From positions 574,163-638,162 of the forward strand of contig JACKPH010000001.1 of NCBI GenBank assembly GCA_024233675.1: a DNA stretch of 64,000 bases. The letters run 5' to 3'. Numbering within the stretch: the stretch's first letter is position 1; every line of letters starts with the position of its first letter. Both the position numbers and the translations under genes were made by a program. The notes under the pieces are model-generated. The model had not been told where the DNA came from and ran no database searches. It was given only the letters and a program-made list of their open reading frames with translations. Positions 53,300-62,567 of the stretch are shown piece by piece. Source of the stretch: Thermotogae bacterium. Lineage in GTDB: Bacteria; Thermotogota; Thermotogae; Petrotogales; Petrotogaceae.

Positions 53300-53445
53300 T
53301 TAACTTATAAATTAATAAAAAAAAGAGTTCTCTGCTAAGAGAATTTTTGGATGAATATTAATTTTTGTTTAAATATAGAATTTTGTTTATAATGTATTGT
53401 TAAAAAAATTACTTTTCTATAAATTATAGTATGTTTAATTGTTTT
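53300..53445. repeat. Diverged ~140-bp direct repeat, right copy
   Basis: Counterpart of 51845-51990, including a weakened terminator-like hairpin (AAAAGAGTTCTC...GAGAATTTTT). The arrangement suggests that propeller genes once stood here in tandem, each followed by the same terminator. Confidence 0.5.
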
Positions 53446-53481
53446 TAAAATCAAAAATTTTACGGAAATATATGTTAAAAC

Positions 53482-53515
53482 AACTCCCGGATTTTTAAAA
53501 TCAGGGAGTTTTTTT
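53482..53515 (-). terminator. Terminator of the iron alcohol dehydrogenase gene
   Basis: AACTCCC pairs with GGGAGTT around an inner GATTTT/AAAATC stem; T-rich on its left in the minus-strand direction. Confidence 0.8.
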
Positions 53516-53522
53516 GAATTTA

Positions 53523-54680
53523 TTAGTATGCAATTTTATAGATTTTTAAAACATCATCTTTATCTAATTTTTTCATATTTCCGAAAGGACCTCTTAAAAG
53601 AGCATTTTCAGAGAGCTTTTCAAGGTCTTCTTCCGGAATTCCTACTTCTCTGAGAGAAACCGGAGCACCTGTTTTTTTATAAAATTCTTTAAGTAATTCT
53701 ATTCCTTTAATTGCTTTTTCTTCCTCAGAACCATAATTAACACCGAATATTTTTTCTGAAAATCTTACCCATTTTTTAATATTTTCTCTGTATACATATT
53801 TCATCCATGCCGGAAACATTATGGCAAGACCTGCACCATGAGCAATATCATAAAATGCACTCAGAGAATGTTCAAGGTTATGTGTTGCCCAGTCACCTCC
53901 CTGACGTCCCATTCCGTTTGAATTGTTGAGGGCAAGAGTCGCACATAATGCAAGATTAGCTCTTGCATTATAATCTTCAGGATTTTTTATAACAATCTGA
54001 ATATTTTTCATAACAGTTCTTATAAGTCCTTCTGAGTATTCATCCATAACTTCATTTTCTTCCGTTCTGTCAAAATAAAGTTCAAAAACATGACTCATAG
54101 TATCAACAGCACCGTTTACACTTTGATTTAAAGGAAGTGAAAATTGTACTGAAGGGTCAACAATTGAAAATTTCGGAAAAAGCTGAGGAGAACTTACAGA
54201 CCATTTTTTCTTTTCGTTTGTTATTACCGAATTACCATTCATTTCAGAGCCTGTTGCAGATATTGTAAGTACAGTAAAAACAGGTATTTCAGTTTTTACT
54301 GCTGCTTTATTTTCGTATAAATCCCAGACATCTCCATTATATCCGAGTCCTGCTGCAATTGCCTTTGAAGTATCTATAACGCTTCCTCCTCCTACAGCTA
54401 ATACGGCATCTGCGTTTTCTTTTCTGAAGAGCTCTATTCCTTCGTATACTTTTGAAATTACAGGATTGGCTTTTATATTTGAAAGTTCTGTATATTTTAT
54501 ATTATTTTCTATAAGTGATTTAGATATAGTGTCAAAAACACCGTTTTTAAATACCGAACCGCCTCCGTAAACCATTAAAACTTTTTTTATACCGTGTTTT
54601 GAAAGCTCTTTACCTATAGTTTTAACAGTATTTTTTCCGAAAATAAGTTTTGTGGTATTCTGAAAAATAAAATTTTCCAT
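53523..54680 (-). CDS. Iron-containing alcohol dehydrogenase (butanol-dehydrogenase type)
   Basis: A 385-residue NAD(P)H-dependent dehydrogenase of the BdhA/YqhD group that reduces aldehydes to alcohols. The cofactor motif AVGGGSVIDTSKAIA lies at about residues 95-109; metal ligands fall in GAVDTMSHVFELYF (about 193) and HNLEHSLSAFYDIAHGAGLA (about 260-279). The N-terminus (FQNTTKLIFGKNTV) is typical. A GGAGG SD precedes the ATG. Likely used for fermentative alcohol formation or aldehyde detoxification. Confidence 0.93.
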   Translation of the reverse strand: MENFIFQNTTKLIFGKNTVKTIGKELSKHGIKKVLMVYGGGSVFKNGVFDTISKSLIENNIKYTELSNIKANPVISKVYEGIELFRKENADAVLAVGGGSVIDTSKAIAAGLGYNGDVWDLYENKAAVKTEIPVFTVLTISATGSEMNGNSVITNEKKKWSVSSPQLFPKFSIVDPSVQFSLPLNQSVNGAVDTMSHVFELYFDRTEENEVMDEYSEGLIRTVMKNIQIVIKNPEDYNARANLALCATLALNNSNGMGRQGGDWATHNLEHSLSAFYDIAHGAGLAIMFPAWMKYVYRENIKKWVRFSEKIFGVNYGSEEEKAIKGIELLKEFYKKTGAPVSLREVGIPEEDLEKLSENALLRGPFGNMKKLDKDDVLKIYKIAY

Positions 54681-54869
54681 TTATAACACCTCCTATGTAA
54701 AAAAATGATATCATTTTAATTATAGCATATAAAATTAAAATAATATTAAAGATTTAATTTATGTTGTTTTAAATTTACCATTATAAACATATTGAAAATT
54801 TACATTAAATTATTTTTAAATTTACGTTTATATGGAAAAATTATGTATATTTTAATATGGGGGTAATAT

Positions 54870-56330
54870 ATTAGAAGAAATATCTTTTTGGCTGTGATTA
54901 TTATGTTAATTTTCCTTGTATCCTGTGTACCTGAAAATAATAACGGGGGTAATGTTGATAATGGTGATTCCGGAAAAACAACATTTATACCGGTTTTTAA
55001 AAATTCAGGAAATTATAATGTGAACTTTTTAGGTATAACTTTTATTTCTGACAGAAATTATAAATATTTTTCAACATTTGCTGAAGAAGAAATAGAAGAC
55101 GGGTATTATACTTTGCAGTTATACTTTTCAACTTCAGAGACGGAAAATTATATTCTTAAAATTCCTTTTCAGGTTGTAAAAGGTAAAAAAAATATACTTA
55201 CATTTGATTTAAAGGACGGAAATCTTAATGTACTGTCTTCACATAATTATGTAACCGGTCTTAAAACTGAATATAAAAAAGATGAAGATAGTGTTTTGCT
55301 TTCATGGGATTATAATACTTATAATATAAACTATAATATTTATGTTTTCAGAAACGGTATTTTTAAGCATATAGGAAAAACTGATAAGAGATATTTTGTA
55401 GTAAACGGGCCTTTCAGTGTTAATAAAAATATGTATTATGTTGTGCCTGAATTTTATGATGAATATCCGATTCCTGTTTCAAAAGACGTAATGTGCTTAA
55501 ATATTCCGGAAGATATGGTCATGGTTGAAAAAAGCAGTTTTATTTTCGGATATGAAGGAGAAGAAACCGGTTATGAAGAGGTTAAACCTTCTTCTAAGGT
55601 TACATTCACATACGATTATCTTATGGGAAAATATGAAATAACATTTAATCAGTTCGATAATTTTTGTGATGAAACAGGAACAGCAAGTCCTTCGGATTAT
55701 TATACAATAGGAACCCCATTTTATTTGGGCAGAGGAGAAAAACCGGCACTTAATATGACATGGAAAGAAGCGCTCAAATACTGTAACTGGCTTTCGGAAA
55801 AAGAAGGAATTAAACCTGCTTATTATACCGATGTAAAGGGAAGATTCGATGGCAGAACTATTGATGAAAACGGAAATGTTACAAAAGATCTGTCAAAAGT
55901 AACCGGTTACAGACTTCCCACAGAACAGGAATGGGAGTATGCAGCAAAAGGCGGGAAAAATAAAGATAGTTATAAATATTCTGGAAGTAATATTTTGTCT
56001 GAAGTTGCAAATTATCGTAAAAACCCAAATGACGTTGTTTTTACAAGAGAAGTCGGTTCATATAAGCCTAATTCACTCGGACTGTATGATATGTCCGGAA
56101 ATGTATGTGAATACTGTACATCTGTTTATTTAGATTATACAGCTGAAGATAAAATAAATCCTTTTGATATAGAAAGTGTTAATGTCTATAAACCTGTAAT
56201 AAAAGGCGGGGGATATTATTATGATGAAAATACTAAAAAGCTTGAAAATGTTATGAGAATTAAATCTGGCTCTGCAACGCAAGGAAATATAGCCACCGGA
56301 TTCAGGATAGTAAGAACGGTAACAGAATAA
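54870..56330 (+). CDS. FGE/SUMF-type lipoprotein, apparent ATT start codon
   Basis: The conventional TTG start at 54888 has no SD. Six bases after GGGGG (54859-54863), the spacing used throughout this region, stands ATT (54870-54872) in the right frame, giving RRNIFLAVIIMLIFLVSCV, a complete lipoprotein signal with lipobox Cys. The ~486-residue product has an N-terminal half with fibronectin-like strands (about 110-215) and a C-terminal formylglycine-generating/sulfatase-modifying-factor domain (about 225-480): YLMGKYEITFNQFDNFC, NMTWKEALKYCNWLSEKEG, YRLPTEQEWEYAAKGG, GLYDMSGNVCEYC and ATGFRIVRT. The family domain often binds rather than catalyses. Surface-anchored, role unknown. Confidence 0.8.
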   Translation: MRRNIFLAVIIMLIFLVSCVPENNNGGNVDNGDSGKTTFIPVFKNSGNYNVNFLGITFISDRNYKYFSTFAEEEIEDGYYTLQLYFSTSETENYILKIPFQVVKGKKNILTFDLKDGNLNVLSSHNYVTGLKTEYKKDEDSVLLSWDYNTYNINYNIYVFRNGIFKHIGKTDKRYFVVNGPFSVNKNMYYVVPEFYDEYPIPVSKDVMCLNIPEDMVMVEKSSFIFGYEGEETGYEEVKPSSKVTFTYDYLMGKYEITFNQFDNFCDETGTASPSDYYTIGTPFYLGRGEKPALNMTWKEALKYCNWLSEKEGIKPAYYTDVKGRFDGRTIDENGNVTKDLSKVTGYRLPTEQEWEYAAKGGKNKDSYKYSGSNILSEVANYRKNPNDVVFTREVGSYKPNSLGLYDMSGNVCEYCTSVYLDYTAEDKINPFDIESVNVYKPVIKGGGYYYDENTKKLENVMRIKSGSATQGNIATGFRIVRTVTE

Positions 56331-56357
56331 AAATAACCCTTACGGGTTATTTTTTTT
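56330..56357. terminator. Bidirectional terminator
   Basis: AAAATAACCC pairs with GGGTTATTTT over four bases, between convergent genes, with a T run on the plus strand. Confidence 0.85.
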
Positions 56358-57594
56358 ATTTTAAAAAAAACAGATATATAAAAATATTTATTGCTGTTAA
56401 AGGTATTCCGATTTTTGAAAAATCCGTAAAAGATATGTGTTCATTTTGTTTTTCGGCACTCTGTAATATTATTATATTGCTTGCTGCTCCCAGAAAAAAC
56501 AGATTTCCGGCAATTGTACTTCCGGCTGCCAAAGCCATAAAATGAACAGGAGATGAGTTCATATGACTTAGAATAGGCATATAAAGAGAAACAAAAGGTA
56601 CATTTGATATAAACTGACTTATGATTACACTAAGTAATAATATAACCGGTACAGAATTAAGATTAAAATGTTCGGTTATTTTCTGAAAAAGACCTGTATT
56701 CCATACACTCTGCATTAATACAAACATTGAAGTAAAAAATATAAGTGTTTTGTAATCTGTATTTTTTAATATCTCAAAACGTCTCGGACTGAAAATCAAT
56801 ATAGGAAGAGCAGCGGCTATTGCTATATATGTTATTTTAAATATATCACCCATTCCGGCAAATACTGAAATTATTTTTAAAAATATCATTAAAAATGTAA
56901 TTATAAAAGATATTTCCGAAAGTTTTGCAAGATGCGGATCTTTTATGGTATCTTTTTCAAGTGAAATGTTTTTCCGCTTTAAATCTTTTCTGTAAAATAA
57001 TTTTATCATAATAAATATCATAAAAAGATTTATAACAGAAGGTAATGAAAGATAACGGAAAAATGTGATGAAAGGATTTTCAAGTCCGCTGTTAAGAGCA
57101 ATTAAAAGATTTTGCGGATTACCTGTTGGGCTCATAACACTTCCTGTAGTTACGGAAAAAGCCATGGCTAATAAAAGAGGTTTAACAGGAAGTTTGTATT
57201 TCCCTGCTATATATATTATTAATGGTGTTGAAACTATTACCATGGTGTCGTTTATAAAAAAAGGAGATAACAGTCCCATTGAGAAAATTATAAATAACAA
57301 CAATGTGTCTGAATTACGTGCTTTACTGAAAAGATTATATGCAATATGATATATAAAACCGCTTCTTCCGAAAGCCTCGCCTACTATAAACATCCCAAAA
57401 AGAAAAATAAGAACATCAGGATTAACAGCTTTTACAGCATCTTTAAAAGATATCTGACCTGTAATAAGAACAAGAACAGCACCTGCTGACATTATTTTCC
57501 ATGGTTCAAAACGAATTTTACCTATTTTTCTCACGGATATACATAAATAAACAAAAACAAGTACAATAACCGGAAAATATCCAAAAAAGTTCAT
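56356..57594 (-). CDS. ArsB/SLC13-like ion transporter
   Basis: A 412-residue polytopic membrane protein with ~11 hydrophobic segments. Motifs such as FINDTMVIVSTPLIIYIAG, VTTGSVMSPTGNPQNLL and SNVPFVSLYMPIL are shared by the ArsB/NhaD/SLC13 superfamily, where the two NP/TG-containing re-entrant loops bind the substrate. It could move arsenite, sodium, or a carboxylate; no ars regulator or reductase is nearby, so arsenite is not favoured. Confidence 0.8.
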   Translation of the reverse strand: MNFFGYFPVIVLVFVYLCISVRKIGKIRFEPWKIMSAGAVLVLITGQISFKDAVKAVNPDVLIFLFGMFIVGEAFGRSGFIYHIAYNLFSKARNSDTLLLFIIFSMGLLSPFFINDTMVIVSTPLIIYIAGKYKLPVKPLLLAMAFSVTTGSVMSPTGNPQNLLIALNSGLENPFITFFRYLSLPSVINLFMIFIMIKLFYRKDLKRKNISLEKDTIKDPHLAKLSEISFIITFLMIFLKIISVFAGMGDIFKITYIAIAAALPILIFSPRRFEILKNTDYKTLIFFTSMFVLMQSVWNTGLFQKITEHFNLNSVPVILLLSVIISQFISNVPFVSLYMPILSHMNSSPVHFMALAAGSTIAGNLFFLGAASNIIILQSAEKQNEHISFTDFSKIGIPLTAINIFIYLFFLK

Positions 57595-57880
57595 ATATCA
57601 TCTCCAAAAAATATTTACAGATAATATTATTATAAAAAAATTACGGATTTTGTTGATTAAAATGTAGATTTTATAAAGAATTTATTGCTTTTAAAAGTCA
57701 GAAAAATTTTTTATGCAAATCATTTTTGTGACATTTTTGTTTCAATTTATCATAAAGGCAATAAAACGGAATAATTGAGAAATATTATTAATTTTCCGAT
57801 AAAAATGAAATATAATAAAACTTTTTTTCACGAGGGTTTTGATATAAAATTTCTATGTAAAACTAAATGGGAGGTGCACT

Positions 57881-58870
57881 GTGAAAAAGTTATTTATTAT
57901 GTTATTTGTTGTTGTTTTAAGTTTTGCAGTTTTTGCAGCCGAGAAAGTAGGAGCATATACTACTCTTGAAGAACCGCTTGCAAAAGCTCTTTTTGATGAA
58001 TTTGAAAGTGAAACAGGCATAAAAGTTGAATGGGTAAGACTTTCAACCGGAGAAGCCACAGCAAGAATGGAAGCGGAAAGTCAGAATCCTCAGGCTTCAA
58101 TATGGGTAGGGGGAGTAGGTCTTGGTCATATAGAAGCAAAACAGAAAGGATTAACTACACCGTATAAATCACCTTTAGCTAAAAATACACCTGATAAATA
58201 CAGAGATTCCGAAGCTTACTGGATAGGTCTTTATGTAGGTCCTCTTGCATTCGGAACAAATACAGAAAGAGCAAAAGAATTAGGTATTGAACCTCCTGAA
58301 GGATGGTTCGATATAATTGATTCAAAATATACAAAAATAGTAAGAGTTGCAAATCCGGGAACATCAGGTACTGCATATAATGTTGTTACTAATATTATTT
58401 CATTATTCGGCGGAAATGAGGATCTTACTTTTGAATATCTTAAAAAACTTGATAACAGCATAGATCAGTACACAAAGTCAGGTTCCGCAGGCGGAAAAAG
58501 TGCTGCAATAGGTGAAATACCTATAGCAATAGGATATCTTCATGATTTAGTTAAACTAAAAAAAGAAGGAGCTCCTCTTGAAATAACAATTCCTAAAGAA
58601 GGAACAGGTTTTGAACTTGCATCAATGTCACTTATAAAAAACGGTCCTGATTCTTTAAATGCTAAAAAACTTTATAACTGGGTACTCGGGGAAAAAGCAC
58701 AGTCTATAATAGCTTCATGGTATGTAATTCCTGTTTCCACAATAGCTCCTAAAGATAAAGTTGTTGTAAGAATTGAAGATCTTAAAACAGTTGAACAGAA
58801 TTACGAATGGGATGCTGCAAACAAAGAAAGATTAGTTGAAAGATGGAACAAAGAAATAGGTTCTAAATAA
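57881..58870 (+). CDS. Fbp-type ABC importer, substrate-binding protein (system 2)
   Basis: A 329-residue periplasmic protein starting with GTG, behind GGGAGGTG, with a signal peptide (residues 1-19, LFVVVLSFAVFA). It is a paralogue of the system-1 protein: YTTLEEPLAKALFDEFESET, TARMEAESQNPQASIWVGG and GTSGTAYNVVTNIIS occupy the same positions. Divergence is large enough to suggest a different substrate or affinity. Confidence 0.88.
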   Translation: MKKLFIMLFVVVLSFAVFAAEKVGAYTTLEEPLAKALFDEFESETGIKVEWVRLSTGEATARMEAESQNPQASIWVGGVGLGHIEAKQKGLTTPYKSPLAKNTPDKYRDSEAYWIGLYVGPLAFGTNTERAKELGIEPPEGWFDIIDSKYTKIVRVANPGTSGTAYNVVTNIISLFGGNEDLTFEYLKKLDNSIDQYTKSGSAGGKSAAIGEIPIAIGYLHDLVKLKKEGAPLEITIPKEGTGFELASMSLIKNGPDSLNAKKLYNWVLGEKAQSIIASWYVIPVSTIAPKDKVVVRIEDLKTVEQNYEWDAANKERLVERWNKEIGSK

Positions 58871-58882
58871 TTATTAATAAAA

Positions 58883-58903
58883 ATAGCGGCTTAATGCCGC
58901 TAT
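58883..58903 (+). terminator. Stem-loop between binding protein and permease genes (system 2)
   Basis: ATAGCGGC pairs with GCCGCTAT across TTAAT. Its position matches the stem-loop in system 1, though the sequence differs. Confidence 0.75.
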
Positions 58904-58928
58904 TATAATATATACCGGGAGTGATTCT

Positions 58929-61118
58929 ATGTTCAGTAAAAAAAAGGTTTATATTTATATATTTGTACTTTTGATTGTCGTATTTCTGGATTTCTGGATA
59001 TTCAGCAATATAAAATCAACATTTGTTAAAATAACAAATGATAACAATAAAAATATAGTTACACTTATAGATACTGTCCATTCGGAAACGGATTATAATA
59101 AATGGGTAAAAGATATTTCAGCAAAATATGAAAATCTAAGTATTATTTATTTAAACGGCGTTCCGGGATTTGATGATCTTGTTACTTATGCAGGTTCAGA
59201 GGAATCTCTGGAATTTTATCAGGAAAATTCGGAAAGCAAAGATTTTCAGAACGGACTTGAATACGCATCATACAGTGAAATTTATAAATCACAGAATAAA
59301 TTTATATATGACGGGAAAAATATAGATCTTTATTTTTCTCCTGTTTATGATGAGAATGAAGATATAATCGGTGTCGGAATATATCTTTTTGATAATTCCG
59401 AAAATGAAAGTTTTTTTAATCTTCTGAATATTTTTGCTGTCGGAATAATTATAATTTTTGCTGTTATAATGTATATTTCAAAATTTACAAGAGACCCTGT
59501 TATGAGCTATATTATTTTAGGACTTTTTATAATAGTAGGCATTTTTGTGGTTTATCCTTTGTATGAAGCCGTAAGACTTACATTTATAAAAAACGGTGTG
59601 TTTTCTCTTGAAATATGGAAAACAATTCTTACTACAAATCAATATATGGAAGCATTTTGGGGAAGTATGAAATTGGGTCTTATGACAGCAACAATTTCTA
59701 CACTTGTGGGTTTTCTTTTTGCTTTTACGCTTTCAAGAACAACTGTTAAAGGCAAAAAATTTATATCTACAATGGCTACATTGCCGGTTATTTCACCGCC
59801 GTTTTCCCTTACGCTTTCTATAATTTTACTTTTCGGAAATAACGGGCTCATTACTAAACAGCTTCTCGGAATGTCCAATTTTTCAATATACGGACTCGGA
59901 GGTCTCACTCTTGTTCAGACTATGGGGATGTTTCCGATAGCATATCTTACAATGGTAGGCGTTCTTCAGTCAATAGATTCAACACTTGAGGATGCATCTC
60001 TTGACCTTAATGCATCAAAAAGCCGTACTTTTTTTAAGGTTACACTTCCTCTTGCGGCTCCGGGAATATTAAGTGCGTGGCTTCTTGTTTTTACAAACAG
60101 TCTTGCTGATTTTGCAAATCCTCTTATACTAAGCGGAAGTTATAAAGTTCTTTCTGTTGAAGCTTATATAGAAGTAACCGGAATGGGAAGATTAGGAAAC
60201 GGTGCTGCACTATCTTTACTGTTGCTATTACCTACTGTTACGGCATTTCTTATACAGAGATTCTGGGTAAGTAAAAAATCATTTGTAACGGTAACCGGAA
60301 AACCTTCCGGAAGGATAACAGAATTGGTTTCAAAACCTGTTAAAATAACACTTAATACACTTATAATACTAATTATAGTATTCCTTATAGGACTTTACGG
60401 TACAATAATCGCAGGAAGTTTTGTTAAAAACTGGGGTATAGATTATACATTTACACTTGATAATTTCAGGGAAGCACTTCAGAGAGGTAAAGAAGCAATA
60501 GGGGATACCGTAACACTTGCTACTGTTGCAACACCTATAGCAGGTATACTTGCTATGCTTACGGCTCTTGTTGTTGTAAGGAAAAAATTTCCCGGAAAAA
60601 GACTTATGGAAATACTTGTAATGGTACCTTTTGCAATTCCGGGAACACTTATAGGTATAAGTTATATACTTGCTTTTAATAAGCCACCTATTTTAATTGT
60701 CGGAACAGCTTTTATAATAGTAATTAATTATGTAATAAGAGAACTTCCTGTCGGTGTTGAAAGCGGTGTTGCAGCCTTAAGACAGATAGATCCGTCTATA
60801 GAAGAGGCAGCATCAGATCTGGGAGCTGATGTACCAACAGTTTTCAGAACAATAGTTCTGCCACTGCTCAGGCCTGCATTTATTTCAAGTCTTTCTTATA
60901 CTTTTGTAAGATCTATGACAGCGGTAAGTGCGGTAATATTCCTTATATCGGCAAAATGGTATCACATAACTGTTCTGATTTATAATTTTTCCGAAAATCT
61001 CAGATTCGGATATGCGAGTGTTCTTGCAACAACCCTTATAGTAATAGTTTTATTAGCTTTCGGACTTATGAGACTACTCGTAAGGGATAATAAAAATCTG
61101 GAAAAAACAATTAATTGA
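58929..61118 (+). CDS. Fbp-type permease fused to an N-terminal extracytoplasmic sensor-like domain (system 2)
   Basis: 729 residues against 559 in system 1. Residues ~195-729 are a full FbpB permease with two EAA loops (EDASLDLNASKSRTFFKVTL and EEAASDLGADVPTVFRTIVL). The first ~190 residues are extra: one helix (7-27), an extracytoplasmic domain of about 135 residues whose end (YFSPVYDENEDIIGVGIYLF, about 137-156) resembles a single Cache sensor domain, and a second helix (about 165-185). The fusion is in one uninterrupted frame with no start site at the junction. It suggests ligand sensing built into the transporter. The Cache resemblance is by eye. Confidence 0.85.
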   Translation: MFSKKKVYIYIFVLLIVVFLDFWIFSNIKSTFVKITNDNNKNIVTLIDTVHSETDYNKWVKDISAKYENLSIIYLNGVPGFDDLVTYAGSEESLEFYQENSESKDFQNGLEYASYSEIYKSQNKFIYDGKNIDLYFSPVYDENEDIIGVGIYLFDNSENESFFNLLNIFAVGIIIIFAVIMYISKFTRDPVMSYIILGLFIIVGIFVVYPLYEAVRLTFIKNGVFSLEIWKTILTTNQYMEAFWGSMKLGLMTATISTLVGFLFAFTLSRTTVKGKKFISTMATLPVISPPFSLTLSIILLFGNNGLITKQLLGMSNFSIYGLGGLTLVQTMGMFPIAYLTMVGVLQSIDSTLEDASLDLNASKSRTFFKVTLPLAAPGILSAWLLVFTNSLADFANPLILSGSYKVLSVEAYIEVTGMGRLGNGAALSLLLLLPTVTAFLIQRFWVSKKSFVTVTGKPSGRITELVSKPVKITLNTLIILIIVFLIGLYGTIIAGSFVKNWGIDYTFTLDNFREALQRGKEAIGDTVTLATVATPIAGILAMLTALVVVRKKFPGKRLMEILVMVPFAIPGTLIGISYILAFNKPPILIVGTAFIIVINYVIRELPVGVESGVAALRQIDPSIEEAASDLGADVPTVFRTIVLPLLRPAFISSLSYTFVRSMTAVSAVIFLISAKWYHITVLIYNFSENLRFGYASVLATTLIVIVLLAFGLMRLLVRDNKNLEKTIN

Positions 61119-61131
61119 GGGGTGAATTTTC

Positions 61132-62226
61132 ATGATTAAAACAAGTGCTTCAGTGAAGCTTGAAAATATAACTAAAGTATTTAAAGATCCGGCAGGTAAA
61201 GGTGAAGTTACTGCGGTAAATAATGTAAATTACGATATAAAACCGGGAGAACTTATTACACTGCTCGGACCTTCAGGATGCGGTAAAACAACAACACTTA
61301 GAATGATTGCCGGGTTTGAGGTTCCTACAGGCGGAAAAATAATAATAGGAAATGAAGACGTAACTCAGCTTCCTCCGAACAAAAGAGATACTGCAACAGT
61401 ATTTCAGAGTTACGGACTTTTTCCTCATATGACAGTTTTTGAAAATGTTGCTTATGGTCTTAAATTAAGAAAAGTTTCAAAATCAGAAATAGAGGAAAGA
61501 GTTATTAAAACACTTGATATGGTAGGTTTAAAACATCTTGCACACAGATCTCCGTCAAGACTTTCCGGAGGTCAGCAGCAAAGAGTAGCTCTTGCAAGAT
61601 CTATTATAGTAGAACCTTCAGTTCTTCTTTTAGATGAACCGCTTTCAAATCTTGATGCACTTTTAAGGGAACAGATGAGGGTTGAAATAAGAAGAATACA
61701 GAAAAGTCTCGGTATTACAGCTGTTTATGTTACTCATGACAGAGTTGAGGCTATGAGTCTTTCGGACAGAGTAGTTCTCATGAATGCCGGAAAAATAATT
61801 CAGACAGGAACTCCGAGCGAAATTTATGAATCTCCTGATTCAAAATTTGTTGCCGGATTTATAGGTAAAGTAGCTTTTCTTGATGCAGAAGTAAAAGAAA
61901 TTTCCGATGATTTTGTAACTGTAAAACTTCAGGATAAAATTTTAAAAACACATAAATTTTCATCTGACGTAAAAACAGGAGAACCTGCTGTTATAATGTG
62001 CAGACCTGAATCTATGAAAGTTGTTGAAGAAAATAAAGGACATATAAACGGAACGGTAAAAACAAATGTTTATCTCGGAAACAGTGTTGAAAGTTTTATT
62101 GATACAGAGCATGGAGAAATTCTTGTTCAGATAGATAATCCGTCACAGAAAAAAATATATACAGAAGGTGCTAAAGTAGGAATAGAAATAGTACCTGAAC
62201 TTTCAAAAGTTCTCAGAAATAACTGA
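61132..62226 (+). CDS. Fbp-type ABC importer, ATP-binding protein (system 2)
   Basis: A 364-residue ATPase, close to the system-1 paralogue: Walker A GPSGCGKTTTLRM, Q-loop VFQSYGLFPHM, signature LSGGQQQRVALARSI, Walker B VLLLDEPLSNLDA, and H-loop VTHDRVEAM. The C-terminal ~115 residues form a TOBE-like regulatory domain. It starts 13 nt after the permease and ends at a strong terminator. Confidence 0.93.
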   Translation: MIKTSASVKLENITKVFKDPAGKGEVTAVNNVNYDIKPGELITLLGPSGCGKTTTLRMIAGFEVPTGGKIIIGNEDVTQLPPNKRDTATVFQSYGLFPHMTVFENVAYGLKLRKVSKSEIEERVIKTLDMVGLKHLAHRSPSRLSGGQQQRVALARSIIVEPSVLLLDEPLSNLDALLREQMRVEIRRIQKSLGITAVYVTHDRVEAMSLSDRVVLMNAGKIIQTGTPSEIYESPDSKFVAGFIGKVAFLDAEVKEISDDFVTVKLQDKILKTHKFSSDVKTGEPAVIMCRPESMKVVEENKGHINGTVKTNVYLGNSVESFIDTEHGEILVQIDNPSQKKIYTEGAKVGIEIVPELSKVLRNN

Positions 62227-62228
62227 AA

Positions 62229-62258
62229 AAATGCGGGACATTTTTATGTCCCGCATTT
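62229..62258. terminator. Bidirectional terminator
   Basis: AAATGCGGGACAT and its perfect complement with a TTTT loop, between the convergent importer operon and the truncated kinase gene. Confidence 0.92.
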
Positions 62259-62273
62259 ACATTTCATCATAGG

Positions 62274-62564
62274 TTAAAGTAAGTCTTTCTTCTTCGGACC
62301 GTTATCACCGGCGGTTATTTCTATACCTGTTTCATCGGTTTCGGAATTATAAATAATTTTTACAGATACTTCACCGGATTTGGCATATCTTATTATATTT
62401 GTTGTGAGTTCTGAAACTGCTGTTGATATGATAGTACTTTCTGTATGGTTAAAACCTGCTTCCGATGAAAAAATATTAACTATACTGATTATATATTCAT
62501 TATCATTTTCAAGAAAAATTTTAAAAGTTTTTTCGGATTTTATCTCATAGTTTTTTGTAATCAT
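62274..62564 (-). CDS. RsbT/RsbW-like serine kinase lacking its C-terminal ATP-lid region
   Basis: 96 residues of a GHKL ATPase of the anti-sigma/RsbT type. The N box is clear (STAVSELTTNIIRYA, about 47-61) and the G1 box starts as ITAGDNGP (about 83-90). The protein then reads KKKDLL and stops, about 16 nt before the terminator hairpin. RsbT proteins continue ~40 residues with the GLGxGLP lid; no frame before the terminator restores it. It is likely inactive or nucleotide-binding only. It is third in a PAS-STAS / STAS / kinase operon. Confidence 0.75.
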   Translation of the reverse strand: MITKNYEIKSEKTFKIFLENDNEYIISIVNIFSSEAGFNHTESTIISTAVSELTTNIIRYAKSGEVSVKIIYNSETDETGIEITAGDNGPKKKDLL

Positions 62565-62567
62565 AGA

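Noticed and set aside
56356..57594. Arsenite efflux pump ArsB
   Set aside because: Family membership alone does not set the substrate and no ars genes are adjacent, so only the superfamily is given.
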